DNA of 33,168 nucleotides from Bauldia sp. (GTDB lineage Bacteria; Pseudomonadota; Alphaproteobacteria; Rhizobiales; Kaistiaceae): NCBI GenBank assembly GCA_022841545.1, contig JALHRF010000040.1, positions 1 to 33,168 of the forward strand, read 5' to 3'. Shown piece by piece: positions 1 to 10,426 of this stretch (position 1 is its first letter; each line of letters starts with the position of its first letter). The notes under the pieces were generated by a model. It saw only the letters and a program-made list of their open reading frames with translations, ran no database searches and was not told where the DNA came from. The position numbers and the translations under genes were made by a program.

Positions 1-322
1 GCGGCTTGACCTCCTCCGGCCCGGCGCCGATCGGCCTGGCGGTTTCCGTCTTCTGGTCGGGCTTGCCGGTCGGAGCGGGCGTCGCCTTGCCGTCGGCATT
101 GATCGCGCCGAGGATGGCGCCGACGCCGACGGTGCCGCCCGCCTCGACCGCAATCGACTCGATGACGCCGGCCGAGGGCGCCGGCACTTCGAGGGTCACC
201 TTGTCGGTCTCAAGTTCGACGAGGGGCTCGTCGACCTTCACCACGTCGCCGACCTTCTTGAACCATTGACCCACCGTCGCCTCGCTCACCGATTCGCCGA
301 GGGTCGGAACCTTGATCTCCAT
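1..322 (-). CDS. odhB: 2-oxoglutarate dehydrogenase E2, dihydrolipoyl succinyltransferase (N-terminal part)
   Basis: E2 core of the cytoplasmic 2-oxoglutarate dehydrogenase complex; it carries the succinyl group on lipoyl-lysine and passes it to CoA. Only the first 107 codons are in the window. They form a lipoyl domain: the protein starts [20 protein letters not shown] and has the lipoylation motif ETDKV with the modified lysine at residue 41, followed by a Pro/Ala/Thr-rich linker near residues 85-107. The ATG at 322 has a GAGGAGA ribosome site about 8 bases upstream. It lies 27 bases after sucA on the same strand, so it is the last visible gene of the mdh-suc operon. The family is clear; sucB is a synonym. 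The catalytic domain lies outside the window. Confidence 0.95.
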   Translation of the reverse strand, partial: MEIKVPTLGESVSEATVGQWFKKVGDVVKVDEPLVELETDKVTLEVPAPSAGVIESIAVEAGGTVGVGAILGAINADGKATPAPTGKPDQKTETARPIGAGPEEVKP

Positions 323-349
323 CGCCAGACGTCTCCTCTCGGCGTATCC

Positions 350-3322
350 TCAGGCGGCGAGCGCCTCGTCGAGGAACGCGTGCAACTGCTGCAGATGCTT
401 GGACATGAGGCCGGTGGCGGTCGCCGCCGATGCCGCGCGGCCGACATAGCGCGGCCGCCGACTCTTGCCGGCGACCTGCTCCAGCACCCACTCGAGATAC
501 GGCTCGGCGAAGGACCAGGCGCCCATGTTTTTCGGCTCCTCCTGGCACCACACCACCTCGGCATTCCTGAACCGCGAGAGCTCCGCGATCAGAGCCTTGG
601 CCGGGAACGGATAGAGCTGCTCCAGCCGGAGGATGTAGATGTCGTCGATGCCGCGCTTCTCGCGCTCTTCATAGAGGTCGTAATAGACCTTGCCGGAGCA
701 GAGCACGACGCGCCGCATCTTGTCGTCGGCGACGAGCCTGGTCTTCTCGCCCGTGCGGCACTCGGCGTCGTCCCACAGGAGCCGATGGAAGCTGGTGTCC
801 GCGCCCATCTCGTCGAGCTTCGACACCGCCCGCTTGTGGCGCAGAAGCGACTTCGGCGTCATCAGGATGAGCGGCTTCCGGAACTCGCGCTTGAGCTGGC
901 GGCGGAGGATATGGAAGTAGTTGGCAGGCGTCGTGCAATTCGCCACCTGCATGTTGTCCTCGGCGCAAAGCTGCAGGAAGCGCTCGAGCCGCGCCGAGGA
1001 ATGCTCCGGCCCTTGGCCCTCGTAGCCGTGGGGGAGAAGCATCGCGAGCGCCGACATCCGGAGCCACTTGCGTTCGCCCGAGGAGATGAACTGGTCGATG
1101 ACGACCTGTGCGCCGTTGACGAAGTCGCCGAACTGCGCCTCCCAGAGGACGAGCGCATTGGGTTCGGAGAGCGAGTAGCCGTACTCGAAGCCGAGCACCG
1201 CCTCCTCCGACAGCATCGAGTTGATCACCTCGAACCGCGCCTGGCCGGGAGAAATGTGGTTGAGCGCGATGTAGCGCTGCTCGGTCTCCTGGTCGTAGAG
1301 CACGGAGTGGCGCTGCGAGAACGTCCCGCGCTCCGAATCCTGGCCCGAGAGGCGGACCCGGTGGCCCTCCTCGACCAGCGATCCGAAAGCCAGCGACTCG
1401 GCGGTCGCCCAGTCGATGTCGACGCCGGTTTCGATCGCCTTGCGGCGCGCGTCGAGCACGCGCTGGATGGTGCGGTGCGCGTGGAAGCCCGGCGGTACCT
1501 CGGTCAGGCGGGCGCCGATCCGCCGGAGCTGTTCGACCGCGATCCCGGTCACGCCCCGGCGCGGCGCGTCTCCGGTTTCCGCCGCCTTGAGACCGGCCCA
1601 GACACCGTCCAGCCAGTCCGCCTTGTTGGGCCGATAGGTCGAGGCGATCTCGAACGACTCCTCGAGCCGCTGCCGCCAGGCCGCCTTCAGCTCCTCGACT
1701 TCGGCCTCGGTCACCAGCCCCTCGCCGATCAGCTTGTCGGCATAGATCCGGAAGGCGGTCGGATGCTCGGCGATCTTGCGGTACATGAGCGGCTGGGTGA
1801 ACGCCGGCTCGTCGCCCTCATTGTGGCCGAAGCGGCGGTAGCAGAACATGTCGATGACCACCGGCTTGTGGAACTTCTGCCGGAACTCCATCGCGATCTT
1901 GGCCGCATAGACCACCGCCTCGGGGTCGTCGCCGTTGGCGTGGAAGATCGGCGCCTCGACCATCTTGGCTATATCGGAGGGATAGGGCGAGGAACGCGCG
2001 AAGCGCGGGTTGGTGGTGAAGCCGATCTGGTTGTTGATGATGAAATGGATCGAGCCTGCCGTGCGGTGGCCGCGCAGGCCCGAGAGGCCGAAGCACTCCG
2101 CCACCACGCCCTGGCCGGCGAAGGCTGCGTCGCCATGGATGAGGAGCGGCACCACCCGCGCCCGCTGGTCGAGCGGCACGACCTCGGCATTGGGGTCGTC
2201 GGCGTGCTGGTCCTGCTTGGCCCGTGCCTTGCCAAGCACCACCGGGTCGACGATCTCGAGATGCGAGGGGTTGGCGGTCAGCGAGAGGTGGACCTTGTTG
2301 CCGTCGAACTCGCGGTCCGACGAGGCGCCGAGGTGATACTTGACGTCGCCCGAGCCTTCGACGTCGTCGGGCGATGCCGAGCCGCCCTTGAACTCGTGAA
2401 AGATGACATGGTGCGGCTTGCCCATGACCTGGGCGAGAACGTTGAGCCGGCCGCGGTGGGCCATGCCGAGCACGATCTCCTGCACGCCGAGCTGACCGCC
2501 GCGCTTGATGATCTGCTCGAGCGCCGGGATCAGCGACTCGGCGCCGTCGAGGCCGAAGCGCTTGGTTCCGGTATACTTGACGTCGATGAACTTCTCGAAG
2601 CCCTCGGCCTCGGCGAGCTTGTTGAGGATCGCCTTCTTGCCTGCAGGGGTGAAGGCAATACCCTTGTCCGGGCCCTCGATCCGCTCCTGGATCCAGCTCT
2701 TCTCGGCCGGGTCGGAGATGTGCATGAACTCGATGCCGAGCGTGCCGCAATAGGTGCGCCGCAGGATGTCGAGCATCTCGGGAATGGTCGCGAACTCGAG
2801 CCCGAGGACATGGTCGATGAAGATCTTCCGGCCGAAATCGGCCTCGGTGAACCCGTAGGAGGCCGGGTCGAGGTCGGAGTCGGTCTTTGGCGGCTCGAGG
2901 CCGAGCGGGTCGAGATGGGCGTAGAAATGGCCGCGCATGCGATAGGCGCGGATCATCATGATGGCGCGGACCGAATCACGCGCCGCCTGCTGGATCTGCT
3001 TCTCGCTGACCTCCGCGCCGCGCGTTGCGACGCCCGCCTTGATCTTCTTGCCGAGGTCCTGTTCGAGCGCGGCCCAGTTGCCGTCGAGCGCCGCGACCAG
3101 GTCGCCATTGGCGACGACCGGCCAGTCGCGGCGCTGCCAGGACGGCCCCGGCTCGACGCCGCTCGGCTGGTCGGGGAGGCCTTCGAAGAAATCCCGCCAC
3201 CCGGCATCGACCGACGACGGGTCGCGGGCGTAGCGGGCGTGCATGGCTTCGATATAAGGGGCGTTGGCGCCGTAGAGAAACGACGTCGCCGCAAGCGCGG
3301 CATTCTGGTCCTGGCGTGCCAT
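350..3322 (-). CDS. sucA: 2-oxoglutarate dehydrogenase E1 component
   Basis: Thiamine-diphosphate-dependent E1 subunit that decarboxylates 2-oxoglutarate and transfers succinyl to the lipoyl group of OdhB. The protein has 990 residues, normal for the family. The N-terminal tail has the E2/E3-binding type motif (SFLYGANAPYIEAMHARY, residues about 15-32). The core shows AHRGRLNVL near residue 287, NPSHLEIVDP near 350, the GDAAFAGQG motif near 400 and NNQIGFTT near 427, all hallmarks of this family. The ATG at 3322 follows a 109-base gap after sucD, and odhB follows 27 bases after the stop. Very long open frames on the opposite strand here are GC-codon shadows. Confidence 0.97.
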   Translation of the reverse strand: MARQDQNAALAATSFLYGANAPYIEAMHARYARDPSSVDAGWRDFFEGLPDQPSGVEPGPSWQRRDWPVVANGDLVAALDGNWAALEQDLGKKIKAGVATRGAEVSEKQIQQAARDSVRAIMMIRAYRMRGHFYAHLDPLGLEPPKTDSDLDPASYGFTEADFGRKIFIDHVLGLEFATIPEMLDILRRTYCGTLGIEFMHISDPAEKSWIQERIEGPDKGIAFTPAGKKAILNKLAEAEGFEKFIDVKYTGTKRFGLDGAESLIPALEQIIKRGGQLGVQEIVLGMAHRGRLNVLAQVMGKPHHVIFHEFKGGSASPDDVEGSGDVKYHLGASSDREFDGNKVHLSLTANPSHLEIVDPVVLGKARAKQDQHADDPNAEVVPLDQRARVVPLLIHGDAAFAGQGVVAECFGLSGLRGHRTAGSIHFIINNQIGFTTNPRFARSSPYPSDIAKMVEAPIFHANGDDPEAVVYAAKIAMEFRQKFHKPVVIDMFCYRRFGHNEGDEPAFTQPLMYRKIAEHPTAFRIYADKLIGEGLVTEAEVEELKAAWRQRLEESFEIASTYRPNKADWLDGVWAGLKAAETGDAPRRGVTGIAVEQLRRIGARLTEVPPGFHAHRTIQRVLDARRKAIETGVDIDWATAESLAFGSLVEEGHRVRLSGQDSERGTFSQRHSVLYDQETEQRYIALNHISPGQARFEVINSMLSEEAVLGFEYGYSLSEPNALVLWEAQFGDFVNGAQVVIDQFISSGERKWLRMSALAMLLPHGYEGQGPEHSSARLERFLQLCAEDNMQVANCTTPANYFHILRRQLKREFRKPLILMTPKSLLRHKRAVSKLDEMGADTSFHRLLWDDAECRTGEKTRLVADDKMRRVVLCSGKVYYDLYEEREKRGIDDIYILRLEQLYPFPAKALIAELSRFRNAEVVWCQEEPKNMGAWSFAEPYLEWVLEQVAGKSRRPRYVGRAASAATATGLMSKHLQQLHAFLDEALAA

Positions 3323-3431
3323 TACTCGTTCCGTGAGGGCGAGGATCCCCCCCTCGCTCTGGTTACGCGGCCGACGGCCACGCTCTATCGGTCAAGGTAC
3401 TCTGAGGCAACGACATATTTGTGATCCGGCG
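3323..3431 (-). other. sucD-sucA intergenic gap with small hairpin
   Basis: This 109-base gap is the widest in the suc operon apart from the inserted genes. On the minus strand it holds a short hairpin (GCGAGG, loop of six, CCTCGC; about 3335-3355) without a following T-run. TTGCCT and TAGAGC, 17 bases apart, lie upstream of sucA, but the second box is a poor -10. A secondary promoter or a processing site is possible but not shown. Confidence 0.25.
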
Positions 3432-4316
3432 TCAGCCCTTCAAGACTTCGGCCAGCGTGTTTCCGATACGGGCCGGGGACTCCGACACACGGATGCCCGC
3501 CGCGAGCATCGCCTCGATCTTGTCCTCGGCGCCGCCCTTGCCCCCTGCAATGATCGCGCCAGCGTGCCCCATGCGGCGCCCGGGAGGTGCGGTCCGCCCG
3601 GCGATGAAGCCGACCACGGGCTTCTTCCGGCCGCGCGCGGCCTCGTCCTTGAGGAAGCGGGCCGCCTCTTCCTCCGACGAGCCTCCGATCTCGCCGATCA
3701 TCACGATCGACTTGGTCTCGTCGTCGGCGAGGAACATTTCCAGCACATCGACGAAGTCCATGCCCTTGACCGGGTCGCCGCCGATGCCGACCGCGCTGGT
3801 CTGGCCGAGCCCCGCATTGGTGGTCTGGAAGACCGCCTCGTAGGTGAGGGTTCCCGAGCGCGAGACGATCCCGACCGAGCCCTTCGAGAAGATGTTGCCC
3901 GGCATGATGCCGATCTTGCACTCGCCCGAGGTCATGACGCCGGGGCAGTTCGGCCCGACGAGGCGGCTGTTGGAGCCCGCGAGGGCGCGCTTCACCTTGA
4001 CCATGTCGAGGACGGGAATGCCTTCGGTGATGCACACGATGAGCGGAATCCTGGCATCGATCGCCTCGAGGATGGCGTCGGCGGCAAACGGCGGCGGAAC
4101 GTAGATCACGCTTGCGTCGGCCTTGGTCGCGGCCTTGGCTTCCGCCACGGTATCGAAGACCGGGAGGCCGAGATGGGTCTGGCCGCCTTTGCCCGGCGAG
4201 ACGCCGCCGGCCATCTTCGTGCCGTAGGCGATCGCCTGCTCGGAATGGAACGTGCCGTTCTTGCCGGTGAAGCCCTGGCAGATGACGCGGGTATCGTGGT
4301 CGATGAGAATGGACAT
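3432..4316 (-). CDS. sucD: Succinyl-CoA synthetase alpha subunit
   Basis: ADP-forming succinate-CoA ligase alpha subunit, which binds CoA and carries the phosphohistidine intermediate while interconverting succinyl-CoA and succinate. It has 294 residues, full length. The N-terminus has the CoA-binding Rossmann motif ([14 protein letters not shown], about residues 15-28), the middle has LVGPNCPGV, and the C-terminal part has [13 protein letters not shown] with the phosphorylated histidine at residue 251. The ATG at 4316 comes 12 bases after the stop of vapC. Its partner sucC is about 1.3 kb upstream instead of adjacent, separated by three other genes, which is unusual because subunit stoichiometry normally relies on tight linkage. 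Confidence 0.97.
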   Translation of the reverse strand: MSILIDHDTRVICQGFTGKNGTFHSEQAIAYGTKMAGGVSPGKGGQTHLGLPVFDTVAEAKAATKADASVIYVPPPFAADAILEAIDARIPLIVCITEGIPVLDMVKVKRALAGSNSRLVGPNCPGVMTSGECKIGIMPGNIFSKGSVGIVSRSGTLTYEAVFQTTNAGLGQTSAVGIGGDPVKGMDFVDVLEMFLADDETKSIVMIGEIGGSSEEEAARFLKDEAARGRKKPVVGFIAGRTAPPGRRMGHAGAIIAGGKGGAEDKIEAMLAAGIRVSESPARIGNTLAEVLKG

Positions 4317-4328
4317 GGGGTCTCGACG

Positions 4329-4748
4329 TCAGGATGGGAGGAAGGGGTTCACGACCCGAACATCGGCGTAGAACTGCCCATGGTTCAGGTCCTCGGTGTA
4401 AAGCAGTCTGGTGTCCAGGCTCCGCGCCGCTGCAATCAACGCCGCGTCCCAATACGAAATCTGGTAGCGCACCGACAGCGAAATCGCCTCCTTGACGATT
4501 CCGTCATCGATGGGAGCAACCGGCCGCAGCGCGAGCCGGTCCACCCATTCAGCCGCTTCGCGCGCTTCGAGCTTGACGCGCGCCTTGGTGGTCACGGTCA
4601 CGTAGAATTCCTGCAGAACCTGGCCAGACAGGCCGAACTCGGCAGGTTCGAGGAGTTCGAACGCCCGAATCCGCTTCCACTCGTCTGAGCCGCGTCCCGC
4701 GGCGGCGTAGACGATGATGTTGGTGTCGAGGAAGCACTCAACGATCAT
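4329..4748 (-). CDS. vapC: VapC-type PIN-domain toxin (first TA pair)
   Basis: Predicted PIN-fold ribonuclease toxin of a type II toxin-antitoxin pair; family members cut tRNA or rRNA in the cytoplasm. It has 139 residues when started at the ATG at 4748, which puts the first catalytic aspartate (D8) in the motif [10 protein letters not shown] directly after the start. Later acidic motifs are the glutamate of LQEFYVT, the aspartate of [10 protein letters not shown] and TEDLNHG near the C-terminus, giving a full PIN set. A longer frame reaches 4790 but would add a low-complexity SGPSPGPG stretch and enlarge the overlap. It overlaps the antitoxin by 11 bases and ends 12 bases before sucD, so it is probably co-transcribed with the TCA genes. 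The cellular target cannot be read from sequence. Confidence 0.88.
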   Translation of the reverse strand: MIVECFLDTNIIVYAAAGRGSDEWKRIRAFELLEPAEFGLSGQVLQEFYVTVTTKARVKLEAREAAEWVDRLALRPVAPIDDGIVKEAISLSVRYQISYWDAALIAAARSLDTRLLYTEDLNHGQFYADVRVVNPFLPS

Positions 4749-4968
4749 AAAGCTCGTCCCGGGTCCAGGTGATGGGCCCGACGTCGGCATTCGACCGGTC
4801 GCTCATCTCGCGAAGTTCCCGCATGGCTGCGCGCGCCCGGTTCTCGTTCCTTGCAATCCTGGCGAGATGCTGGCGGACGATTGCATTCACCGACGTGTTG
4901 TGCCGCGCCGCATAGCGCCGAACCTCTCCCAGCACGTCCTCGTCCACGGTGAGCGTTATGTTCTTCAT
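4738..4968 (-). CDS. vapB: VapB-type ribbon-helix-helix antitoxin (first TA pair)
   Basis: Antitoxin of 76 residues preceding vapC. The N-terminus ([20 protein letters not shown]) is a beta strand followed by helices, as in DNA-binding RHH antitoxins, and [10 protein letters not shown] is the second helix. The C-terminal tail ([11 protein letters not shown]) looks like the toxin-wrapping segment. The start at 4968 is chosen over an upstream ATG because GGAGA lies 7 bases before it. It overlaps vapC by 11 bases, the usual coupling in TA pairs. A palindrome just upstream is a candidate autoregulatory operator. Confidence 0.85.
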   Translation of the reverse strand: MKNITLTVDEDVLGEVRRYAARHNTSVNAIVRQHLARIARNENRARAAMRELREMSDRSNADVGPITWTRDELYDR

Positions 4969-4986
4969 GGCCAATCTCCACAGGAA

Positions 4987-4999
4987 CACATATTATGTG
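4987..4999 (-). promoter_or_regulatory. Palindrome upstream of vapB, candidate operator
   Basis: CACAT-ATT-ATGTG is a 13-base inverted repeat centred 25 bases before the antitoxin start. Read on the minus strand it overlaps CATAAT, a good -10 box (5 of 6), although the nearest TTGACG lies only 13 bases upstream, too close for a standard -35. Position and symmetry fit an RHH autoregulation site that would give the TA pair its own promoter inside the suc operon. Inferred from sequence only. Confidence 0.4.
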
Positions 5000-5046
5000 C
5001 GGCATGGAGTCGTCAATCGAACCCTCCATCGCACTCTTGGCGACCG

Positions 5047-5616
5047 CTACTGCGCGACCGAATCGATCCGGAGGAGGACCCCGCTGAATCCCGAATGGGA
5101 GATCGCCGGGCTGCCGTCGGGTACGAACATCGCCTTGACGGTGGCATCGGGGAGCGCCTCGGCATTCCGCCATGCCGCGACGCTGCCCTCCACCGGAGCA
5201 CCGAGCACCTCGTCCGGAGGCGCATTGAGCCACTTGCCGACGAGGTCCGGGTCGATTGGTTCGTGCGCCCCAAAATCGAACAGCAGGCAGCTCGTGACCA
5301 GGGATTGTTCCTGCGGGAACGACGCCGCCACGAGGTAGAGCGCGCGCCCCGCGACATCCTTTCGGGAGGGAGTGACGATGGCGAGGCCCTGCGGGTCGTT
5401 CTCCTTGCGGAGGACTCCAAGCGTGGCCGCCAGTTCGGGATCGTCGTGCGCGGCGACCTCCACCCAGCCGTCCTCTTTCGCCTTCAGCAAGGTGGCCTCG
5501 TAGTCGGCGCGGTCGGGAATGCAGGCCGAGCGGAACGCATCGAGCCGGGCGTCGGCGTGGGCGGCGGTCGCGCCCGCGCCGAGAAGGAAGACGGCCGCAA
5601 GCGCCGCCTGGTTCAC
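5047..5616 (-). CDS. Predicted secreted protein of unknown function, coupled to sucC
   Basis: I do not recognise this gene. The 189-residue product starts at a GTG (5616) that overlaps the sucC stop as GTGA, so translation is probably coupled to sucC. Residues 1-21 form a signal peptide (hydrophobic [14 protein letters not shown], then AHA before D22), so the mature protein should be periplasmic. It has two cysteines, C32 (SACIPDR) and C110 (TSCLLFDF), which could form a disulfide. No catalytic motif is evident and there is no membrane segment after the signal. A gap of 78 bases separates its stop from vapB. Base and codon use match the neighbours, so it is probably a real and resident gene. 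A role linked to the TCA cycle would be guesswork: the location is operonic, but the protein is exported while the neighbouring enzymes are cytoplasmic. Confidence 0.75.
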   Translation of the reverse strand: MNQAALAAVFLLGAGATAAHADARLDAFRSACIPDRADYEATLLKAKEDGWVEVAAHDDPELAATLGVLRKENDPQGLAIVTPSRKDVAGRALYLVAASFPQEQSLVTSCLLFDFGAHEPIDPDLVGKWLNAPPDEVLGAPVEGSVAAWRNAEALPDATVKAMFVPDGSPAISHSGFSGVLLRIDSVAQ

Positions 5617-6812
5617 GCCGCGACCTTGACCGCGTCGACGATTTTCCGCGCCGCGTCGTCGAGGTCGTCGGCGCTGATCACGTCGAGGCCCGAGTCGGCG
5701 ATGATCTTCTTGCCGAGTTCGACATTGGTGCCTTCCAGCCGCACGACCAGCGGCACCTTGAGGCCGACCTGCTTCACCGCGGCGATGATGCCCTCGGCGA
5801 CCACGTCGCAGCGCATGATCCCGCCGAAAATGTTGACCAGGATGCCCTTCACCCGCTTGTCGGCGGTGATGATCTTGAACGCCGCCGCGACGCGGTCCTT
5901 GGTGGCGCCGCCGCCGACATCGAGGAAGTTGGCGGGCTCGGCCCCGTAGAGCTTGATGATGTCCATGGTCGCCATGGCGAGGCCGGCGCCGTTGACCATG
6001 CAGCCGATCGACCCGTCGAGGGCGACGTAGGACAGGTCGTGCTCCTGCGCCTCGACCTCCTTCGGGTCCTCCTCGCCGGGGTCGCGGAGCGCGGCGACGT
6101 CCGGATGGCGGAAGAGGGCGTTGTCGTCGAAGTTGATCTTGGCGTCCAGGCAGACCAGCCGGCCCGCCTTGGTGACGACCAGCGGGTTGACCTCGAGGAG
6201 GCTCATATCCTTGTCGACGAAAGCCTTGTAGAGCGTCGCGAGCAGCCGGTCGCATTCGCCGATCTGGTCGCCGCTGAGGCCGAGGCCGTAGGCGATCTGC
6301 CGCCCGACATGGGGCATGTAGCCGGCCGCCGGGTCGACATGGACGGTGACGATCTTCTCCGGCGTCTCCTCGGCGACCTCCTCGATGTTCATGCCGCCCG
6401 CCTGCGAGGCGATGAAGGCGATACGGCTGGTGGCGCGGTCGACCAGCATGGAGAGGTAGAGCTCGCGGTCGATATCCGAGCCTTCCTCGATATAGAGGCG
6501 CTTTACCGCCCGGCCCGAAGGTCCGGTCTGGTGGGTGACGAGGGTGCGGCCGAGCATCTTCTCGACATCGGCGACCACCTCGTCGATCGATCGGGCGAGG
6601 CGGACGCCGCCCTTCTCCCCCGCGCCGCTTTCCTTGAACTTGCCCTTGCCGCGGCCACCGGCATGGATCTGCGATTTCACCACCCAGACCGGGCCGCCGA
6701 GGGCTTCCGCGGCTTCCTTGGCCTCGCCGACCGAGAAGACCGCGATCCCCTTCGGCACCGGCACGCCGAAGCCGCTGAGCAGCTCCTTGGCCTGGTATTC
6801 GTGGATGTTCAT
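5613..6812 (-). CDS. sucC: Succinyl-CoA synthetase beta subunit
   Basis: ADP-forming succinate-CoA ligase beta subunit, with an ATP-grasp domain for nucleotide and the succinate site. It has 399 residues, full length. It starts [12 protein letters not shown] at 6812, preceded by a GGGG-rich ribosome site; an in-frame ATG at 6833 is rejected because the family begins at MNIHEYQ. The N-terminal ATP-grasp motifs are visible ([17 protein letters not shown] near residue 40), as are LEVNPLVV and the C-terminal [16 protein letters not shown]. It lies 37 bases downstream of mdh. The usual next gene, sucD, is displaced by a secreted protein and a VapBC pair. Confidence 0.97.
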   Translation of the reverse strand: MNIHEYQAKELLSGFGVPVPKGIAVFSVGEAKEAAEALGGPVWVVKSQIHAGGRGKGKFKESGAGEKGGVRLARSIDEVVADVEKMLGRTLVTHQTGPSGRAVKRLYIEEGSDIDRELYLSMLVDRATSRIAFIASQAGGMNIEEVAEETPEKIVTVHVDPAAGYMPHVGRQIAYGLGLSGDQIGECDRLLATLYKAFVDKDMSLLEVNPLVVTKAGRLVCLDAKINFDDNALFRHPDVAALRDPGEEDPKEVEAQEHDLSYVALDGSIGCMVNGAGLAMATMDIIKLYGAEPANFLDVGGGATKDRVAAAFKIITADKRVKGILVNIFGGIMRCDVVAEGIIAAVKQVGLKVPLVVRLEGTNVELGKKIIADSGLDVISADDLDDAARKIVDAVKVAA

Positions 6813-6849
6813 GACGTTTCCCCGTCCCCCCAACCGGCGCTGCCGGCCA

Positions 6850-8664
<1,815 letters not shown>

Positions 8665-9060
8665 TCAAAGCCCCGCGGCGAGCAGCGCCTCGATCGCGTT
8701 GGCGCTGGTGTCGCCGACCACCCGGCCCCGCTCGGCGCCGCCGCCATAGACGATGAGGGTCGAGCGCTGGCTGGCGCCGAAGCTCCGCATCACGTCCTTC
8801 TCGCTGTCGTAGTCGACCACGAACACCTCGTAGCCGGCGTATTCGGGCTTGCGGAACAGCTTGTCGAGCGCCTTGCTCTGCGCCTTGCAGGTCGTGCACC
8901 ACGGTGCGTAGACGTCGATCAGCACCGGCCCGCCCGCGGCCACGGCGGCGTCGAAAGCCGCGCGGTCGAAGGCGGTGCGATCCGCCGCGCCGGCGGCCGG
9001 CGCGAGGGCCAGCAGGCAGGCGGCGGAAGCGAGGGCGAAAAGGCTGCGGCGTGTGATCAT
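8665..9060 (-). CDS. Secreted thioredoxin-like protein
   Basis: Product of 131 residues with a signal peptide (MITRRSLFALASAACLLALA, cleavage near AGA/AD at about 25) and a thioredoxin fold. The active site is WCTTC inside VLIDVYAPWCTTCKAQSKAL (about residues 46-65), followed by a cis-Pro-region equivalent near RSTLIVY; the usual TxxP proline is replaced here (SQRSTLIVY), which is atypical. It ends 10 bases before the CcdA-like gene, so the two probably form a membrane carrier plus periplasmic acceptor for a reducing pathway. The substrates are unknown; apocytochromes or metal-site proteins are options. Confidence 0.82.
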   Translation of the reverse strand: MITRRSLFALASAACLLALAPAAGAADRTAFDRAAFDAAVAAGGPVLIDVYAPWCTTCKAQSKALDKLFRKPEYAGYEVFVVDYDSEKDVMRSFGASQRSTLIVYGGGAERGRVVGDTSANAIEALLAAGL

Positions 9061-9175
9061 TGGGTGGCGCTTCCCTGATGGCTGATGCGACGACTAAGGC
9101 CCCTATTTCGCCCGGCGCGGCGGAAAGGTTAGCCATCGCCGCCGGTTCCAGGCATCACATCGGGCGGTGCGCCGT
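9061..9175. other. Intergenic gap between the aminomutase and thioredoxin genes
   Basis: This 115-base region lies downstream of the epmB/kamA-like gene and upstream of the thioredoxin gene, both on the minus strand. It should contain the promoter of the thioredoxin-ccdA pair. I could not identify convincing -35/-10 boxes or a terminator. Confidence 0.3.
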
Positions 9176-10426
9176 TCACGTCTCCGTGGGGCGGGTCGGG
9201 TAGACATGCCGCCCGCCCTGCCAGTCCTCCACGGAGGTCCCGTCAAAATGGGCCGGGCCGACCGGCGATTTCCCGTGCCCGCCGGGAATGTCGAGGACAT
9301 AGGTCGGCTGGCAGAGGCCCGAATACCGTCCCCGCAGGGCCCGCATCAGCGCCTGTCCTTCGGCGATGGTGGTGCGGAGATGGCCGGTGCCGGGCGCGAG
9401 ATCGCCGTGGTGGAGGTAGTACGGCTTCACCCGGCATTCGACCAGGGCCCGCATCAACGCGCCGAGCGTGTCCGCGTCGTCGTTGACGCCGGCCAGCAGC
9501 ACCGTCTGGCTGACCAGCGGGATGCCGGCATCGGCGAGGCGGGCGAGCGCCGCGCGAGCCTCCGCCGTCAGTTCGCGCGGGTGGTTGGCGTGAATCGCCA
9601 CCCAGGTCGCCTTGCCGCCGCTCCGGAGCGCGGCGACGAGGCCTGAGGTGACCCGTGCGGGCGCGACCACCGGGACGCGGGTATGGAAGCGCACGACCTT
9701 GACGTGAGCGATTCCCGAGAGCCGTTCCATCAGCGCCGCGATGCGGCGCGGCGACGCCACCAGCGGGTCGCCTCCCGAGACGATCACCTCCCAGACCTCG
9801 GGATGGCTCGAGATGTAGGCAAGCGCCGCTTCGAGCGCCTGCGGCGGGAGGTGCGCGGCGTCCGGTCCGACGGTCTCGCGGCGAAAACAGAAGCGGCAAT
9901 AGACGGCGCAGACCTGGACGAGTTTCAGCAGCACCCGGTCGGGGTAGCGTTGGATCAGCCCGGGCGTGACTTCATGGACATCGTCGCCGATCGGATCGGC
10001 GTTCTCTTCCGGCAGGGTGTGGAGTTCGGCCGGATCGGGCACGAATTGCCGTGCGATCGGATCGTGCGGGTCGCCCGTGTCGATCAGCTCGGCCATCGCC
10101 GGGGTGATGGCGACCGCGTAACGGGCGGCCACGGCTTCCAGCGCCGCGATGCGGTCCGCCGGGACCAGGCCCCCAGCGGCGAGGCCTTCGGGGTCGCGGA
10201 GGGTGCCGTGACCTGGACGAACGTCGGTGCGTCCTTCGAGGCCCGCGCTCCGCGCGGGTACTTCAGGATGAAGGCGGGGGGCGTACTCCGCGAACGGCGT
10301 TTTGCTGGTCCTCCCAGTACGGTCGGGGAAGACGCCGTCCTCCTCGTCCTGAGGTGCCGGTCGCGAAGCAGCCGGCCTCGAAGGACGCTTCGACGCTAGT
10401 CGCGGTGTCCGGCTCATATCGTTCAT
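9176..10426 (-). CDS. epmB: Lysine 2,3-aminomutase-family radical SAM protein (EF-P modification)
   Basis: Radical SAM and PLP enzyme of the KamA/EpmB family that isomerises alpha-lysine to beta-lysine. The radical SAM cluster motif is C173-AVY-C177-RF-C180, followed by SGGDPL and HTRVPVV, and the C-terminal PLP region has KPYYLHHGDL and LDIPGGHGK. The next upstream gene is epmA (ATGA overlap at 10423-10426) and efp is divergent beyond it, so the role in EF-P lysylation is well supported. At 416 residues it is longer than usual for the family (about 330-360). The excess is at the N-terminus, about residues 8-73, encoded by two inverted palindromic repeats; homology resumes near TLRDPEGLAAGGLVP. 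No other ATG or GTG in frame would skip this extension, so it is probably translated. kamA is an equally used symbol. Confidence 0.9.
   Translation of the reverse strand: MNDMSRTPRLASKRPSRPAASRPAPQDEEDGVFPDRTGRTSKTPFAEYAPRLHPEVPARSAGLEGRTDVRPGHGTLRDPEGLAAGGLVPADRIAALEAVAARYAVAITPAMAELIDTGDPHDPIARQFVPDPAELHTLPEENADPIGDDVHEVTPGLIQRYPDRVLLKLVQVCAVYCRFCFRRETVGPDAAHLPPQALEAALAYISSHPEVWEVIVSGGDPLVASPRRIAALMERLSGIAHVKVVRFHTRVPVVAPARVTSGLVAALRSGGKATWVAIHANHPRELTAEARAALARLADAGIPLVSQTVLLAGVNDDADTLGALMRALVECRVKPYYLHHGDLAPGTGHLRTTIAEGQALMRALRGRYSGLCQPTYVLDIPGGHGKSPVGPAHFDGTSVEDWQGGRHVYPTRPTET
10230..10273. repeat. Dispersed palindromic repeat, copy 1, inside the epmB-like gene
   Basis: Reads TCCTTCGAGGCCCGCG, then a 5-base loop, then CGCGGGTACTTCAGGATGA. 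The inner arms CCCGCG/CGCGGG form a hairpin, and the outer TCCT/AGGA also match. This has the shape of a repeat family common in alphaproteobacterial genomes (recalled from general knowledge, not searched). It falls in frame at about residues 52-66 of the aminomutase. Confidence 0.7.
10342..10388. repeat. Dispersed palindromic repeat, copy 2, inverted relative to copy 1
   Basis: Reads CCTCGTCCTGAGGTGCCGG, a central CGCGAAGC stretch, then GCCGGCCTCGAAGGACGC. Its reverse complement has the same TCCTTCGAGGC...ACCTCAGGA layout as the copy at 10230-10273, so the two copies face each other across about 68 bases. It encodes about residues 13-29 of the aminomutase, giving an acidic PQDEEDG stretch. 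Confidence 0.7.

Noticed and set aside
266-3424. Very long open frame on the plus strand opposite sucA (over 1000 codons)
   Set aside because: It mirrors sucA, whose motifs are all present on the minus strand; its protein is Arg/Leu/Glu-rich without motifs, as expected for a GC-codon shadow.
4749-4790. Longer start for the first VapC toxin at 4790
   Set aside because: The added residues are low-complexity and overlap the antitoxin further; PIN toxins start just before the first aspartate, matching 4748.
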